Source: Bacillota bacterium (GTDB taxonomy: Bacteria > Bacillota > Sulfobacillia > Sulfobacillales > Sulfobacillaceae). From it: DNA of 33,446 nucleotides. This document shows, one piece after another, positions 16,053-23,999 of the stretch (the stretch's first letter is position 1; each line of letters starts with the position of its first letter). Position numbers and translations under genes: made by a program. The stretch spans positions 386 to 33,831 of the forward strand of contig JAMDDZ010000153.1 in the NCBI GenBank assembly GCA_023488565.1, read 5' to 3'. The notes beneath the pieces were generated by a model, which saw only the letters and a program-made list of their open reading frames with translations, searched no databases and was not told where the DNA came from.

Positions 16053-16601
16053 ATGGGGGACTCACTGTTTCATGGCACCACTATCTTGGCGATGGTAAAA
16101 GATGGGAAGGCTGTTGTTGGTGGTGATGGTCAGGTAACCTTTGGCCAAAATACGGTGATGAAGCATACGGCGCGAAAGGTCCGGCGCCTTTACCAAGGGG
16201 CCATTCTTGCAGGGTTTGCGGGTGCGGTTGCAGATGCCTTAACGCTGTTTGAACGATTTGAAGGGAAACTGGAAGAACACCACGGCAACTTGCCGCGAGC
16301 AGCGGTGGCTTTGAGCCGCGAGTGGCGAACCGATCGTATGTTGGGGAAATTAGAGGCGCTGTTGATCGTGGCCGATACCCACGACTTGTTCATTCTCTCA
16401 GGGACCGGGGAAGTTATTGAGCCGGATGACCATATTGCTGCAGTGGGTTCCGGAGGCAGTTACGCGTTGGCCGCGGCGCGGGCCTTCGCATCCTTAGATC
16501 AAACTCCTGCGATTGAGGAGATTGTGAGAAAATCGTTGGACATCGCGGCAGATATTTGCATATATACCAATCATCACTTAACAATTGAAACATTGGGTTA
16601 G
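16053..16601 (+). CDS. hslV: ATP-dependent protease proteolytic subunit HslV (ClpQ)
   Basis: This is a proteasome-like dodecameric peptidase; 182 residues from ATG at 16053, six bases after GGAGGG (16041-16046); the earlier ATG at 16038 has no such site. It starts MGDSLFHGTTILAM: the Thr-Thr-Ile aligns with the mature N-terminus of HslV, implying an eight-residue propeptide. In the related Bacillus ClpQ a Ser near the start was proposed as nucleophile, and here Ser4 is also present, so the nucleophile is not certain. Other signatures are VVGGDGQVTFGQ, MKHTARKVRRLY and IEPDDHIAAVGSGG. It is followed by hslU. Confidence 0.95.
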   Translation: MGDSLFHGTTILAMVKDGKAVVGGDGQVTFGQNTVMKHTARKVRRLYQGAILAGFAGAVADALTLFERFEGKLEEHHGNLPRAAVALSREWRTDRMLGKLEALLIVADTHDLFILSGTGEVIEPDDHIAAVGSGGSYALAAARAFASLDQTPAIEEIVRKSLDIAADICIYTNHHLTIETLG

Positions 16602-16613
16602 GAGGCGATGGGG

Positions 16614-18020
16614 ATGGATGAGGCATTGTTGACACCAAAGCGAATTGTAGAGGAATTAGATAAGTATATCGTTGGTCAAAACGAAGCCAAACGAGCGGTC
16701 GCTGTGGCCTTGCGCCACCGCTGGCGCCGTAGCCGCCTCGACCCAGAACTGCAGGAAGAAATCACTCCCAAAAATATATTGATGATTGGCCCGACAGGCG
16801 TGGGGAAAACCGAAGTGGCACGTCGATTGGCTCGTTTACTCCATGTTCCTTTTATTAAGGTTGAAGCCACAAAATTTACCGAAGTGGGTTATGTGGGTCG
16901 CGATGTTGACGCGATGGTGCGTGACTTGGTGGAAACCAGCATTCGCATGGTAAAGGAAGAGCGGACAGGCTCGGTTAAAGATCGCGCCGAACGTGCGGCC
17001 GAAGACCGTATTGTGGAGGCGTTGGTACCAGATCCATCAGACAACACCGCAACCAAGAACCCCTTTGAGGCGCTGTTCGGTGGAGCCGGGGGAAATTACC
17101 AATCACGCCGTCCCGTGGATGCCGAGGAACGGCGGCGCATCGATGACGAACGGCGGCGGGTGCGGGAAAAACTGCGGATGAAGGCCATGGAACATGAACT
17201 TGTCGAAGTGGAGGTCGAGGATTCCGGGCCTACACTGCCCATGATGGGCAATTTTCCCGGCTCTGAGGACAATCAAATGAATCTTGGCGAAATGTTTGGC
17301 AACTTGTTGCCAAAGCGAACCAAACGGCGCAAGATGACTGTTGCCGAGGCGCGTAAGGTTTTAACCCAGGAAGAGGCACAGAAACTGATTGATACTGACG
17401 CTGCCAATGCTGACGCGGTCTGGAGGGCAGAGCAACAGGGTATCATCTTTATCGATGAGTTCGACAAAATTGCTTCGGGGCAAGACATGCGGGGACCTGA
17501 CGTCAGTCGAGAAGGAGTTCAACGCGACATTTTGCCAATTGTCGAAGGTTCCACGGTAAACACCAAATATGGCCCCGTGAAAACCGACCACATTCTATTT
17601 ATTGCCGCGGGAGCATTTCATGTGTCAAAACCAAGCGACCTGATACCGGAATTGCAAGGACGGTTTCCAATTCGCGTTGAGTTCGATGCTTTGACGGAAC
17701 AAGACTTTTACCGCATCCTAACTGAGCCTAAAAATTCGTTGATTTTTCAGTATCAGGCACTGTTGGGCGCTGAAGGCGTTCAGATCCGGTTTGACGACGA
17801 GGCACTTTGGGCGATGGCCCGTTACGCAGATCGGGTCAACCGTGATACCGAAAATATTGGAGCCCGTCGACTGCATACGATTTTAGAGAAAGTATTGGAA
17901 GAACTTAGCTTTGAGGCGCCAGACTTGCAAGGACAAACTATTCCGATTACTGCGTCATACGTGGATCAGCGATTAGCTCGGATAGCGGACAATATTGACA
18001 TTAATCGGTATATACTCTGA
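16614..18020 (+). CDS. hslU: HslU (ClpY) ATPase subunit of the HslUV protease
   Basis: This AAA+ unfoldase feeds HslV; 468 residues. ATG at 16614 stands eight bases after AGGAGG, which overlaps the hslV stop; ATG at 16608 would be only two bases away. Motifs are PKRIVEELDKYIVGQNEAKR, Walker A IGPTGVGKTEVARRLA, pore loop TKFTEVGYVGRDVD (GYVG), Walker B GIIFIDEFDKIA, and GRFPIRVEFDALTEQDF with IGARRLHTILEKVLEE (sensor 2). An I domain rich in charged residues lies around 130-250. The C-terminus, NIDINRYIL, matches the conserved tail that inserts into HslV. Confidence 0.97.
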   Translation: MDEALLTPKRIVEELDKYIVGQNEAKRAVAVALRHRWRRSRLDPELQEEITPKNILMIGPTGVGKTEVARRLARLLHVPFIKVEATKFTEVGYVGRDVDAMVRDLVETSIRMVKEERTGSVKDRAERAAEDRIVEALVPDPSDNTATKNPFEALFGGAGGNYQSRRPVDAEERRRIDDERRRVREKLRMKAMEHELVEVEVEDSGPTLPMMGNFPGSEDNQMNLGEMFGNLLPKRTKRRKMTVAEARKVLTQEEAQKLIDTDAANADAVWRAEQQGIIFIDEFDKIASGQDMRGPDVSREGVQRDILPIVEGSTVNTKYGPVKTDHILFIAAGAFHVSKPSDLIPELQGRFPIRVEFDALTEQDFYRILTEPKNSLIFQYQALLGAEGVQIRFDDEALWAMARYADRVNRDTENIGARRLHTILEKVLEELSFEAPDLQGQTIPITASYVDQRLARIADNIDINRYIL

Positions 18021-18023
18021 ATT

Positions 18024-18066
18024 TTTGGTTTCGTTATCACATTCCAAACCAAAGTTATGGTATACT
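18024..18066 (+). promoter_or_regulatory. Inverted repeat and -10 element upstream of codY
   Basis: TTTGGTTT (18024-18031) and AAACCAAA (18046-18053) form an 8-bp dyad just after hslU and are followed by TATACT (18061-18066), a likely -10. There is no U-tract after the dyad on the plus strand, so it reads more as an operator or structured element than a terminator. No canonical CodY box was found. Confidence 0.4.
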
Positions 18067-18124
18067 CATACCCGGAATTTAGAACTGTGGTGACGAATTA
18101 ACCAAATTTGAGGAGGCTTTGGTC

Positions 18125-18907
18125 GTGGAAGAATTGCTTGAAAGGACACGACGGATTAATCGGTTGTTACAACGTACGGCGGGTCATCCGGTAAACTTTG
18201 AAGAAATGGCTCAGATTTTGAGCGAACTGATTGCCGCCAATGTGTATGTGGTGAGCCGCCGCGGTAAGGTATTAGGCTATGCACTGTTGGATTCGTTTGA
18301 ATGCGACGTGATGATCCGCGAAGTCTTGGGCCAAGAGGTGTTTCCTCAATCTTACAATTCTGGATTGTTAAAAGTTGACGAAACATATCCCAATGTGTCG
18401 CAAGAAAGTCGCCGTTGCGTATTTTTTCGTGACAAACCCTGCATTTATGAGAACAAGATTACGACTATCGTGCCCGTCAACGGAGGCGGAGACCGACTAG
18501 GGACGTTGGTGATTTCCCGGTTTGGACGGGAATTTGGCGACGAAGACCTTATTTTGGCCGAGTACGGTGCCACCGTCGTGGCGATGGAAATTTTGCGCTC
18601 CAAATCCGATGAACTGGAAATGGAGGCACGGAAGAAGGCGGCGGTAAAAGTCGCGATTGATACTTTATCCTACTCGGAACTTGAAGCAGTACAGCACATT
18701 TTTGAGGAACTGGGTGGCGAAGAGGGATTGTTGGTCGCGTCTAAGATTGCGGACCGTGTGGGTATTACCCGTTCAGTAATTGTCAATGCCTTGCGCAAAT
18801 TTGAGTCCGCGGGGGTTATTGAATCTCGCTCCTTGGGGATGAAAGGCACCCATATTCGCGTATTAAATGATCGGTTAATTGGGGAACTTAAAAAACTGCA
18901 ACGTTAA
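18125..18907 (+). CDS. codY: GTP- and branched-chain amino-acid-sensing repressor CodY
   Basis: This global regulator in Gram-positive bacteria senses isoleucine/valine and GTP; 260 residues, the normal size. GTG at 18125 is eight bases after AGGAGG; TTG at 18119 is too close to it. The N-terminal GAF domain includes LSELIAANVYVVSRRGKVLG, and the phrase ESRRCVFFRD lies near the ligand pocket. The C-terminal winged helix is ASKIADRVGITRSVIVNALR then SAGVIESRSLGMKGTHIRV, nearly invariant in CodY. It ends the housekeeping block with a strong terminator. Confidence 0.97.
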   Translation: MEELLERTRRINRLLQRTAGHPVNFEEMAQILSELIAANVYVVSRRGKVLGYALLDSFECDVMIREVLGQEVFPQSYNSGLLKVDETYPNVSQESRRCVFFRDKPCIYENKITTIVPVNGGGDRLGTLVISRFGREFGDEDLILAEYGATVVAMEILRSKSDELEMEARKKAAVKVAIDTLSYSELEAVQHIFEELGGEEGLLVASKIADRVGITRSVIVNALRKFESAGVIESRSLGMKGTHIRVLNDRLIGELKKLQR

Positions 18908-18917
18908 CTCCAATATT

Positions 18918-18954
18918 ATTCCGGGGCACGGTGTCTTCGCCCCGGAATATTTTT
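18918..18954 (+). terminator. Intrinsic terminator after codY
   Basis: ATTCCGGGGC (18918-18927) pairs perfectly with GCCCCGGAAT (18939-18948) and is followed by ATTTTT. Confidence 0.9.
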
Positions 18955-19204
18955 GGGCGTCTCGCCTTTGCAGGGCAAATTTTTTCCAATCAACCGTTGG
19001 GATCGGGGGCGTGCCGCAACGCTCCGCGCATAGGATTACCCATGCGGGTTTTCGCACGAAACGATGGTGAAAAGGCATCACCGTCAGGCACTTTGTACGC
19101 GATACATCATGTGCCTAAAACCCTATGTCGGGGAGATTATTAACCAATTAACCAACCAAATATTCCTAGGGCAATATCTATTCACCGATACGACATCCTT
19201 CATG
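18955..19204. other. 250-base intergenic stretch with no recognisable gene
   Basis: Short open frames here have no ribosome sites and no family features. A hairpin (AGGCAC/GTGCCT, about 19086-19116) is visible but lacks a U-tract on either strand, so no function is assigned. It separates the plus-strand housekeeping block from the end of the minus-strand transglycosylase gene. Confidence 0.5.
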
Positions 19205-19918
19205 TTAACTGCCAACCAAATTCAGCGGTGCGGAATAAATGCGGTGTGCTGTGTGCAAGGTAATAAGGCGATCCGACACCATGCTTTCCAGAACTTCCCA
19301 CTGGCGTGTTTTAGCCTGGTGGTAGTGGCTATCCGGGTTTAAAGCCGACGGGGCTTGGGGCAACCCCGCTAACAGGGTAGCTTGAGCGGGGGACAGATTT
19401 TTAGCTGGTCTGCCAAAATAGGTTTGGGCAGCGCGGCCAACACCATAACTGTTATGGCCTAAATAGACTTCGTTGATATACATGGTGAGAATTTGCTGTT
19501 TGCTGTAGAGCACCGTTGTCATCAATGCCAATAGTGTGCCGGTGACCTTGCGGGGAATCGTTTTGTGGGGTGACAGCAACAAATCCCGGATGAGTTGTTG
19601 GGTGAGGGTACTGCCTCCTTGGGCAAACGAGCCGGTTTCGATATCAACCACCAAGGCTCGGCCTATTCCTTCAAACGAAATCCCCCAATTGCGGTAAAAG
19701 CTCCGGTCTTCGGTGGCTATTAACCCTTTGGTAAACCATGGCGTTACTTGGTTAAGGCTCACCGGAATGCCGTGGTGCGCCATGGTGCGGTCATGAACCC
19801 GCGCCGGCAGAGACGTGAGCGCAGACCAGTATCGCACATAGAATACCGCTAGAAACGTGATAAGCAAAACTAGCATCAAAATCGACCATTTGACCAAGGG
19901 ACTGCGCGGCTTTGTCAT
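19205..19918 (-). CDS. Monofunctional GT51 peptidoglycan glycosyltransferase with an altered motif 3
   Basis: This is a 237-residue protein with ATG at 19918 after GAGGAT. One N-terminal transmembrane helix (about residues 12-33) anchors a GT51 domain; there is no transpeptidase domain, so it resembles monofunctional MtgA-type enzymes that polymerise lipid II. Motif 1 is ATEDRSFYRNWG (catalytic Glu kept; the usual His is Asn), motif 2 is GGSTLTQQLIRDLLL, and motif 4 is ILTMYINEVYLG. Motif 3, normally R-K-x-x-E, reads RKVTG: the second conserved acidic residue is Gly. Activity is therefore doubtful. It lies 10 bases downstream of a lactonase-like gene and is probably co-transcribed with it. 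Confidence 0.85.
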   Translation of the reverse strand: MTKPRSPLVKWSILMLVLLITFLAVFYVRYWSALTSLPARVHDRTMAHHGIPVSLNQVTPWFTKGLIATEDRSFYRNWGISFEGIGRALVVDIETGSFAQGGSTLTQQLIRDLLLSPHKTIPRKVTGTLLALMTTVLYSKQQILTMYINEVYLGHNSYGVGRAAQTYFGRPAKNLSPAQATLLAGLPQAPSALNPDSHYHQAKTRQWEVLESMVSDRLITLHTAHRIYSAPLNLVGS

Positions 19919-19928
19919 GACATCCTCA

Positions 19929-20687
19929 CTATTGGTAGAACCCTGGGGATAATCGCCAAGATTCCTTCTCCGCTTGTATGGGGTCGTGAGAGAAAAAGGG
20001 TCGAGCATGGAGTGTTTCGGTCAGATGCAATAGATGGGCTACGGATAGCCGAGCTTGGTCGGGATTGGTGGCTGTGCCGATGTTATCTGGATGAAACTGG
20101 CGCTGAGTATAGACGGCATCACCGGTCAGTACGATAGGACCGCCATTGAGTTCCACGATCAGTGATTGATGGCCTTCTGTGTGACCGGGGGTAGAAACCG
20201 CGTACAATCGCGTATCAAAGCGGTAGTCGCCATCAAGAAGATGCAACTGCCCAGTGTTAATATCTAGAGCGGCAGAGTCAGGATATTGATCCGGATCTGA
20301 GGCGACTGCAGCCCATTCGGAGCGTTGGATTAGAAATTTGTGGTGACTAAATGCGCTATTGCCGCCGCCATGATCAAAATGCAAGTGCGAGTTGATGACC
20401 CCATCGATATCGCTCGGTGCAAAACCTATCTTAGCTAACTGTGCGGTGATGTAGTCGTCTGGTGCCAATCGGGGCTGCAACAGTTGAGAGAATTCTTGAC
20501 CCAGCAGCCCTTGCGGATTAGTGCGGCATTGGTTGGAGCAACCTGTGTCAAATAAAAACAGTCCGTTAGGTGTCTCGATTAAATAGGCGTATACCGGGAT
20601 GAAGAGAATATTGCCCGGTTCGCAATGAGGGTCCAAAACCGTTTCGTCGGCGGAAAATGTTCCTACCGGGAGTATCCAAAGGCGCAT
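19929..20687 (-). CDS. Metallo-beta-lactamase-fold hydrolase, N-acyl homoserine lactonase-like
   Basis: This is a 252-residue protein with ATG at 20687, five bases after AGGGGGG. It has the dizinc motif SHLHFDHGGGN (H-x-H-x-D-H), then TPGHTEGHQSL (His), LTGDAVYT (bridging Asp) and FFSHDP (last His). The N-terminal pattern MRLWILPVGTF...ETPNGLFLFDTGC and the insertion before the HxHxDH motif fit the AiiA/AttM lactonase subgroup. In that subgroup the enzymes open the lactone ring of quorum-sensing signals or other lactones; substrate here is not determined by sequence. No signal peptide is seen, so it is likely cytoplasmic. Confidence 0.85.
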   Translation of the reverse strand: MRLWILPVGTFSADETVLDPHCEPGNILFIPVYAYLIETPNGLFLFDTGCSNQCRTNPQGLLGQEFSQLLQPRLAPDDYITAQLAKIGFAPSDIDGVINSHLHFDHGGGNSAFSHHKFLIQRSEWAAVASDPDQYPDSAALDINTGQLHLLDGDYRFDTRLYAVSTPGHTEGHQSLIVELNGGPIVLTGDAVYTQRQFHPDNIGTATNPDQARLSVAHLLHLTETLHARPFFSHDPIQAEKESWRLSPGFYQ

Positions 20688-20878
20688 AAAAACCCCCCTG
20701 CCTATTTGTCTTCTCATCATAACACATCAACGGGCCTGCGGAAGAAGATGGCATTGCCCAGTAATGTAACCTTGGCCGCCCCTGCTACGTTATCAGGGAC
20801 AAGGCTGGACGCACGGAACCATCGAGCAATTTGGGAAAGATGGTCGAAATTTCGCGATCAGAACGACCGATTCTACAG

Positions 20879-20884
20879 TATAAT
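20879..20884 (+). promoter_or_regulatory. Probable -10 element for the LCP gene
   Basis: TATAAT within CAGTATAATATCTGC lies about 30 bases before the LCP gene start. The -35 region is poor. Confidence 0.45.
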
Positions 20885-20914
20885 ATCTGCGGTATGCCTG
20901 AAAGGGGCGGGGCT

Positions 20915-22177
20915 ATGAGGCGATTTCGTTGGGGACGATTTTTAGCGCTGCTGGCAGCAATCGTGGTGGTTGGAGGTGGCACAGCCGCCTACCTGGGATA
21001 TCGAGCGATACAGCCAGCGGCGGTGGAAACTAGTCGTGTACTCAAAAAGAATCCGCCAGGGTTTCAAAACCGTATCACGATTTTGCTCCTGGGCAATGCC
21101 TTGTCGATAATCAACAACAAAGACCAGACCAACCCATATGTTCGTGACCGAACTGACACGATGATGTTGGTATCGGTGAATCCTAAGACGGATCAAGCCA
21201 GTGTTTTGTCCATTCCACGGGATTCCTTGGTGTTTATCCCTGGGGTAGGGGAAACGAAGATTAATGAGGCCAATTATTTTGGAGGTCCGAAACTCGCGGT
21301 TAAACTAGTAGAGCAAACATTGCATGTGCCCGTAGATTATTACATGGAAACCACCATGTGGAACTTTGAAAAAATCATCAACACGTTGGGCGGTTTAACC
21401 GTGGACGTCACCCAACCCATGCATTACGGTGGTGTAGGCAATCCTCTGGACATCAACTTGAACCCGGGAGTGCAAAAATTAAATGGGCAACAGGTGTTGG
21501 AATATGTGCGATTTCGGGCGGAACCTCTAGGAGATATCAGCCGGATCCAACAGCAACAGTACATTGTGAAATTGATTTTGGAAAAAGTTCTGACCCCGAG
21601 TCAACTCTATAAACTTCCTGAAATTATCACGATGTTGCGTCAAGATATTGTACACACAAATTTAAGTTTGCCGCAGATGTTGTCGCTTGGCTTAATTGCC
21701 ACGCATGTTAAGCTGTCCGCAGTGCGTTACGCGACGCTACCGGGGCATCCGGTGGTGCGTACCGACCCGGTTCTAAAGGTTCCGTTGGATTATTGGGTGC
21801 TGGATCAGCGCCTGATGCACATGATGGTCGATGAGGTTGTCCTGGAGAAGCCTTTAACAGCCGCAGACCGCCAAAATGTCCACATTATTATTAAGGCAGG
21901 AACCGGTTCTATGCAGCCAGCCGATGAGGTTGCGGCGTGGCTTAAGGCCAAAGGATTTACCGTGTCGGCAATCGATTGGTCTAACCGTCATAATCATGTC
22001 CATAATGAAATTTTGGACTTTACCGGAGATAAGTATTTGGTTGCCAGGATTCAATCGGCATTAGGACCTGCCTCGGCCACGGAAATTACCGAGAGCCCCT
22101 ATCATGATTACCCGGGATTAGACATGATTATCACGGTAGGGTCCGATTTGAAGTTGAACCCCCACATTCAACCCTAA
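20915..22177 (+). CDS. LytR-CpsA-Psr (LCP) family cell-wall polymer ligase
   Basis: This is a 420-residue protein from ATG at 20915, seven bases after AAGGGG. A single N-terminal transmembrane helix (about residues 8-30) anchors an extracytoplasmic LCP domain: DRTDTMMLVSVNPKTDQASV, LSIPRDSLVFIPGVGETKIN, LGGLTVDVTQPM, LNGQQVLEYVRFR and DISRIQQQQYI. Conserved Arg and Asp residues that bind the polyprenyl pyrophosphate head group are present. LCP enzymes attach teichoic-acid-like or capsular polymers to peptidoglycan. The C-terminal part, after about residue 310, resembles a LytR_C domain (VHIIIKAGTGSMQPADEVAA). It may work with the neighbouring transglycosylase and GH18 protein at the envelope. 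Confidence 0.93.
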   Translation: MRRFRWGRFLALLAAIVVVGGGTAAYLGYRAIQPAAVETSRVLKKNPPGFQNRITILLLGNALSIINNKDQTNPYVRDRTDTMMLVSVNPKTDQASVLSIPRDSLVFIPGVGETKINEANYFGGPKLAVKLVEQTLHVPVDYYMETTMWNFEKIINTLGGLTVDVTQPMHYGGVGNPLDINLNPGVQKLNGQQVLEYVRFRAEPLGDISRIQQQQYIVKLILEKVLTPSQLYKLPEIITMLRQDIVHTNLSLPQMLSLGLIATHVKLSAVRYATLPGHPVVRTDPVLKVPLDYWVLDQRLMHMMVDEVVLEKPLTAADRQNVHIIIKAGTGSMQPADEVAAWLKAKGFTVSAIDWSNRHNHVHNEILDFTGDKYLVARIQSALGPASATEITESPYHDYPGLDMIITVGSDLKLNPHIQP

Positions 22178-22192
22178 GATTTCCGGTATTGG

Positions 22193-22250
22193 GAATCACC
22201 TCAGAGCATTTATTGCTGTGGTTTCGACCACACTGACGACGAGGTGATTC
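22193..22250 (+). promoter_or_regulatory. Structured leader sequestering the GH18 ribosome-binding site
   Basis: GAATCACCTC (22193-22202) is a perfect 10-base inverted repeat of GAGGTGATTC (22241-22250), and the latter contains the Shine-Dalgarno GAGGTG of the gene starting at 22254. Between them a second hairpin, TGTGGT-TTCG-ACCACA (22217-22232), carries a UUCG tetraloop. The fold would hide the ribosome site, so translational control is likely. There is no U-tract, so it is not a terminator for the upstream gene. Confidence 0.6.
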
Positions 22251-22253
22251 TGA

Positions 22254-23267
22254 ATGGGCCACAGTGTTCGTAAACAATTGTGGGGAACGATTGCAGCTTT
22301 GGCAGTCTCAGTGACCGGGTGTGGTTTTAATGCCCATGCGGCAAAAAACGTGTCGAGTTCTTCATCTAGCAAGCTGCAAGTGATAGGTTTTTGGGCCAAC
22401 GACGTGTCTACCGGGTTAACTGCCATCTATCAATATCCCCATGCTATTTCCCAGTTTTCGCCATTTTGGTATTCGGTCGACAGGTTGGGCGGCCTGACCA
22501 GTCACGTAAACTCCGCAATCTTATCGCAGGTGCAAAAAAAACATATCCCTATCGTTCCTTTGGTGAATGATGCAACCGGTACACAAGCTTTTTTGCCAGA
22601 TCCACTCACCCGTATTCGAGCTGCTCGGGCAATAGCTGACATGGTGGGCAAAATGCATTTTCAGGGCGTTAATATTGATTTTGAACCCCCGCATACCCAT
22701 TTGAGCAGCGATTTAACGGCCTTTGCTATCGATCTAAGGGATTTTCTGCCGCGCACCGACGTCATTACAATGGATGTGGTGCCTCATTCTGGCGGTGCCT
22801 ATGACTACAGCAAGCTCGCTCCTGAAGTCAACCAGTTTATCTTAATGAGTTATGATGAACACGCTGATGGATCTTTGGAAGGTCCGGTGGCTGCAATGCC
22901 TTGGGTGTCCAACATTGTGACTCGGATGTTAAGTTCGGTTCCTGCCTCCAAAATTATTTTGGGGATTCCAGTCTATGGCTACAGTTGGCCAGTGGGTAGC
23001 ACCGTGGCGACTACCATTCCGTACAACGCGGTAACCCCGGTTATGAACAAAAACGCTAAGTGGAGTACTTTATATCAAGAGACGTACGCGCGATACATAA
23101 CGGCCAACGGACCAACCATAGCCTGGTGGGAAAGCCTTCAAGGCATGAGTCAAAAGATTGCTCTGGCTCAAAAAGACCATTTGGCTGGGGTCGCATTATG
23201 GCATGTCGGATATGCTAATAAGAGCGTAACCCAGTTGTTGCTTAGTCAAATTGGGCGCCAACCGTAA
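22254..23267 (+). CDS. GH18-family lipoprotein (YaaH/SleL-like)
   Basis: This is a 337-residue protein with a lipoprotein signal peptide: basic start, hydrophobic core and lipobox SVTGC with Cys23. The mature protein is a GH18 TIM barrel. FQGVNIDFEPP carries the D-x-x-D-x-E-type active site (Glu144 as probable acid); VPHSGGAYDY, FILMSYDEH, GIPVYGYSWP and a final AGVALWHVGY follow the order in YaaH and cortex-lytic SleL enzymes. It has no LysM domains. It probably acts on N-acetylglucosamine linkages in peptidoglycan or another envelope glycan. Its ribosome site is inside a strong inverted repeat. Confidence 0.88.
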   Translation: MGHSVRKQLWGTIAALAVSVTGCGFNAHAAKNVSSSSSSKLQVIGFWANDVSTGLTAIYQYPHAISQFSPFWYSVDRLGGLTSHVNSAILSQVQKKHIPIVPLVNDATGTQAFLPDPLTRIRAARAIADMVGKMHFQGVNIDFEPPHTHLSSDLTAFAIDLRDFLPRTDVITMDVVPHSGGAYDYSKLAPEVNQFILMSYDEHADGSLEGPVAAMPWVSNIVTRMLSSVPASKIILGIPVYGYSWPVGSTVATTIPYNAVTPVMNKNAKWSTLYQETYARYITANGPTIAWWESLQGMSQKIALAQKDHLAGVALWHVGYANKSVTQLLLSQIGRQP

Positions 23268-23294
23268 CAAATTTCGCGAGTATAAAAAGATATA

Positions 23295-23321
23295 TTCAAA
23301 TGGTATCTTAAATGCTATAAT
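23295..23321 (+). promoter_or_regulatory. Promoter of the IS607 recombinase gene, likely leaderless transcript
   Basis: TATAAT (23316-23321) has a TTCAAA-like -35 (23295-23300, 15-base spacer). Transcription would start about 23328, the A of the start codon. No ribosome site precedes that ATG. Confidence 0.5.
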
Positions 23322-23327
23322 ATTATC

Positions 23328-23999
23328 ATGGAAATGGAAAAGTTTTTGTCCATCGGTAAGGCAGCTAAATTGCTAGGTGTCACACCTCAAACGATCCGCA
23401 GGTGGCAGAAAGAGGGAAAAATTCAAGAAACACGCTCCCCCACGAATCGACGCTTATATAGCGCTCGCGAAGTCAAACGGATTTTAGGAGTGCGCACACA
23501 GGAACAAGTCGTGATTTATGCCAGAGTGTCATCGGCCAAGCAAAAAACAGATGGCAACTTAGAACGGCAAGTACAGCGATTGAAACAGTACGCACAAGAT
23601 CACGGATATGAAGTGTCGCGTATGTTTCAAGAGCAAGCATCTGGTATCAACGAGAACCGCAAGCAACTCCATCAACTGCTACAACTAGCCGAACAACACG
23701 AGATTCAACGAGTGTTGATTGAATTTCCTGATCGATTGGCACGGTTTGGGTATCGGTATTTGGAGCGATTTTTAAGTAGTCACGGTGTGACAGTCGAAGT
23801 CACTCATAAAACAGAACCGAAGTCGTCACAAGAAGAATTGGTGAACGATTTGCTGACGATAATAACCGTGTTTTCGGCTCGTCTGTATGGAAAACGATCA
23901 CAGGAATTTCGACAAAAAGCAAAACAGCTAATCAATGAGATGGAAGGGGGTGAAACACATGCCAATGCTGGTGAAAACGGTGAAGATCGGTATCCATAA
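23328..23999 (+). CDS. tnpA: IS607-family serine recombinase (TnpA)
   Basis: This is a 223-residue transposase of the small serine-recombinase type. Residues 5-50 form a MerR-like HTH (FLSIGKAAKLLGVTPQTIRR) that precedes, rather than follows, the catalytic domain, the hallmark of IS607. The catalytic domain starts VVIYARVSSAKQK with nucleophile Ser68 and Arg66, then LERQVQRLKQYA and EFPDRLARFGYRYLERFL (Arg/Asp active-site helix). No disruption is visible. Its end overlaps tnpB by 41 bases. The start lacks a Shine-Dalgarno sequence. Confidence 0.93.
   Translation: MEMEKFLSIGKAAKLLGVTPQTIRRWQKEGKIQETRSPTNRRLYSAREVKRILGVRTQEQVVIYARVSSAKQKTDGNLERQVQRLKQYAQDHGYEVSRMFQEQASGINENRKQLHQLLQLAEQHEIQRVLIEFPDRLARFGYRYLERFLSSHGVTVEVTHKTEPKSSQEELVNDLLTIITVFSARLYGKRSQEFRQKAKQLINEMEGGETHANAGENGEDRYP

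Noticed and set aside
19086..19116. Hairpin AGGCAC/GTGCCT as a terminator of the transglycosylase gene
   Set aside because: No U-tract on the minus strand and it lies about 90 bases past the stop; function left open.
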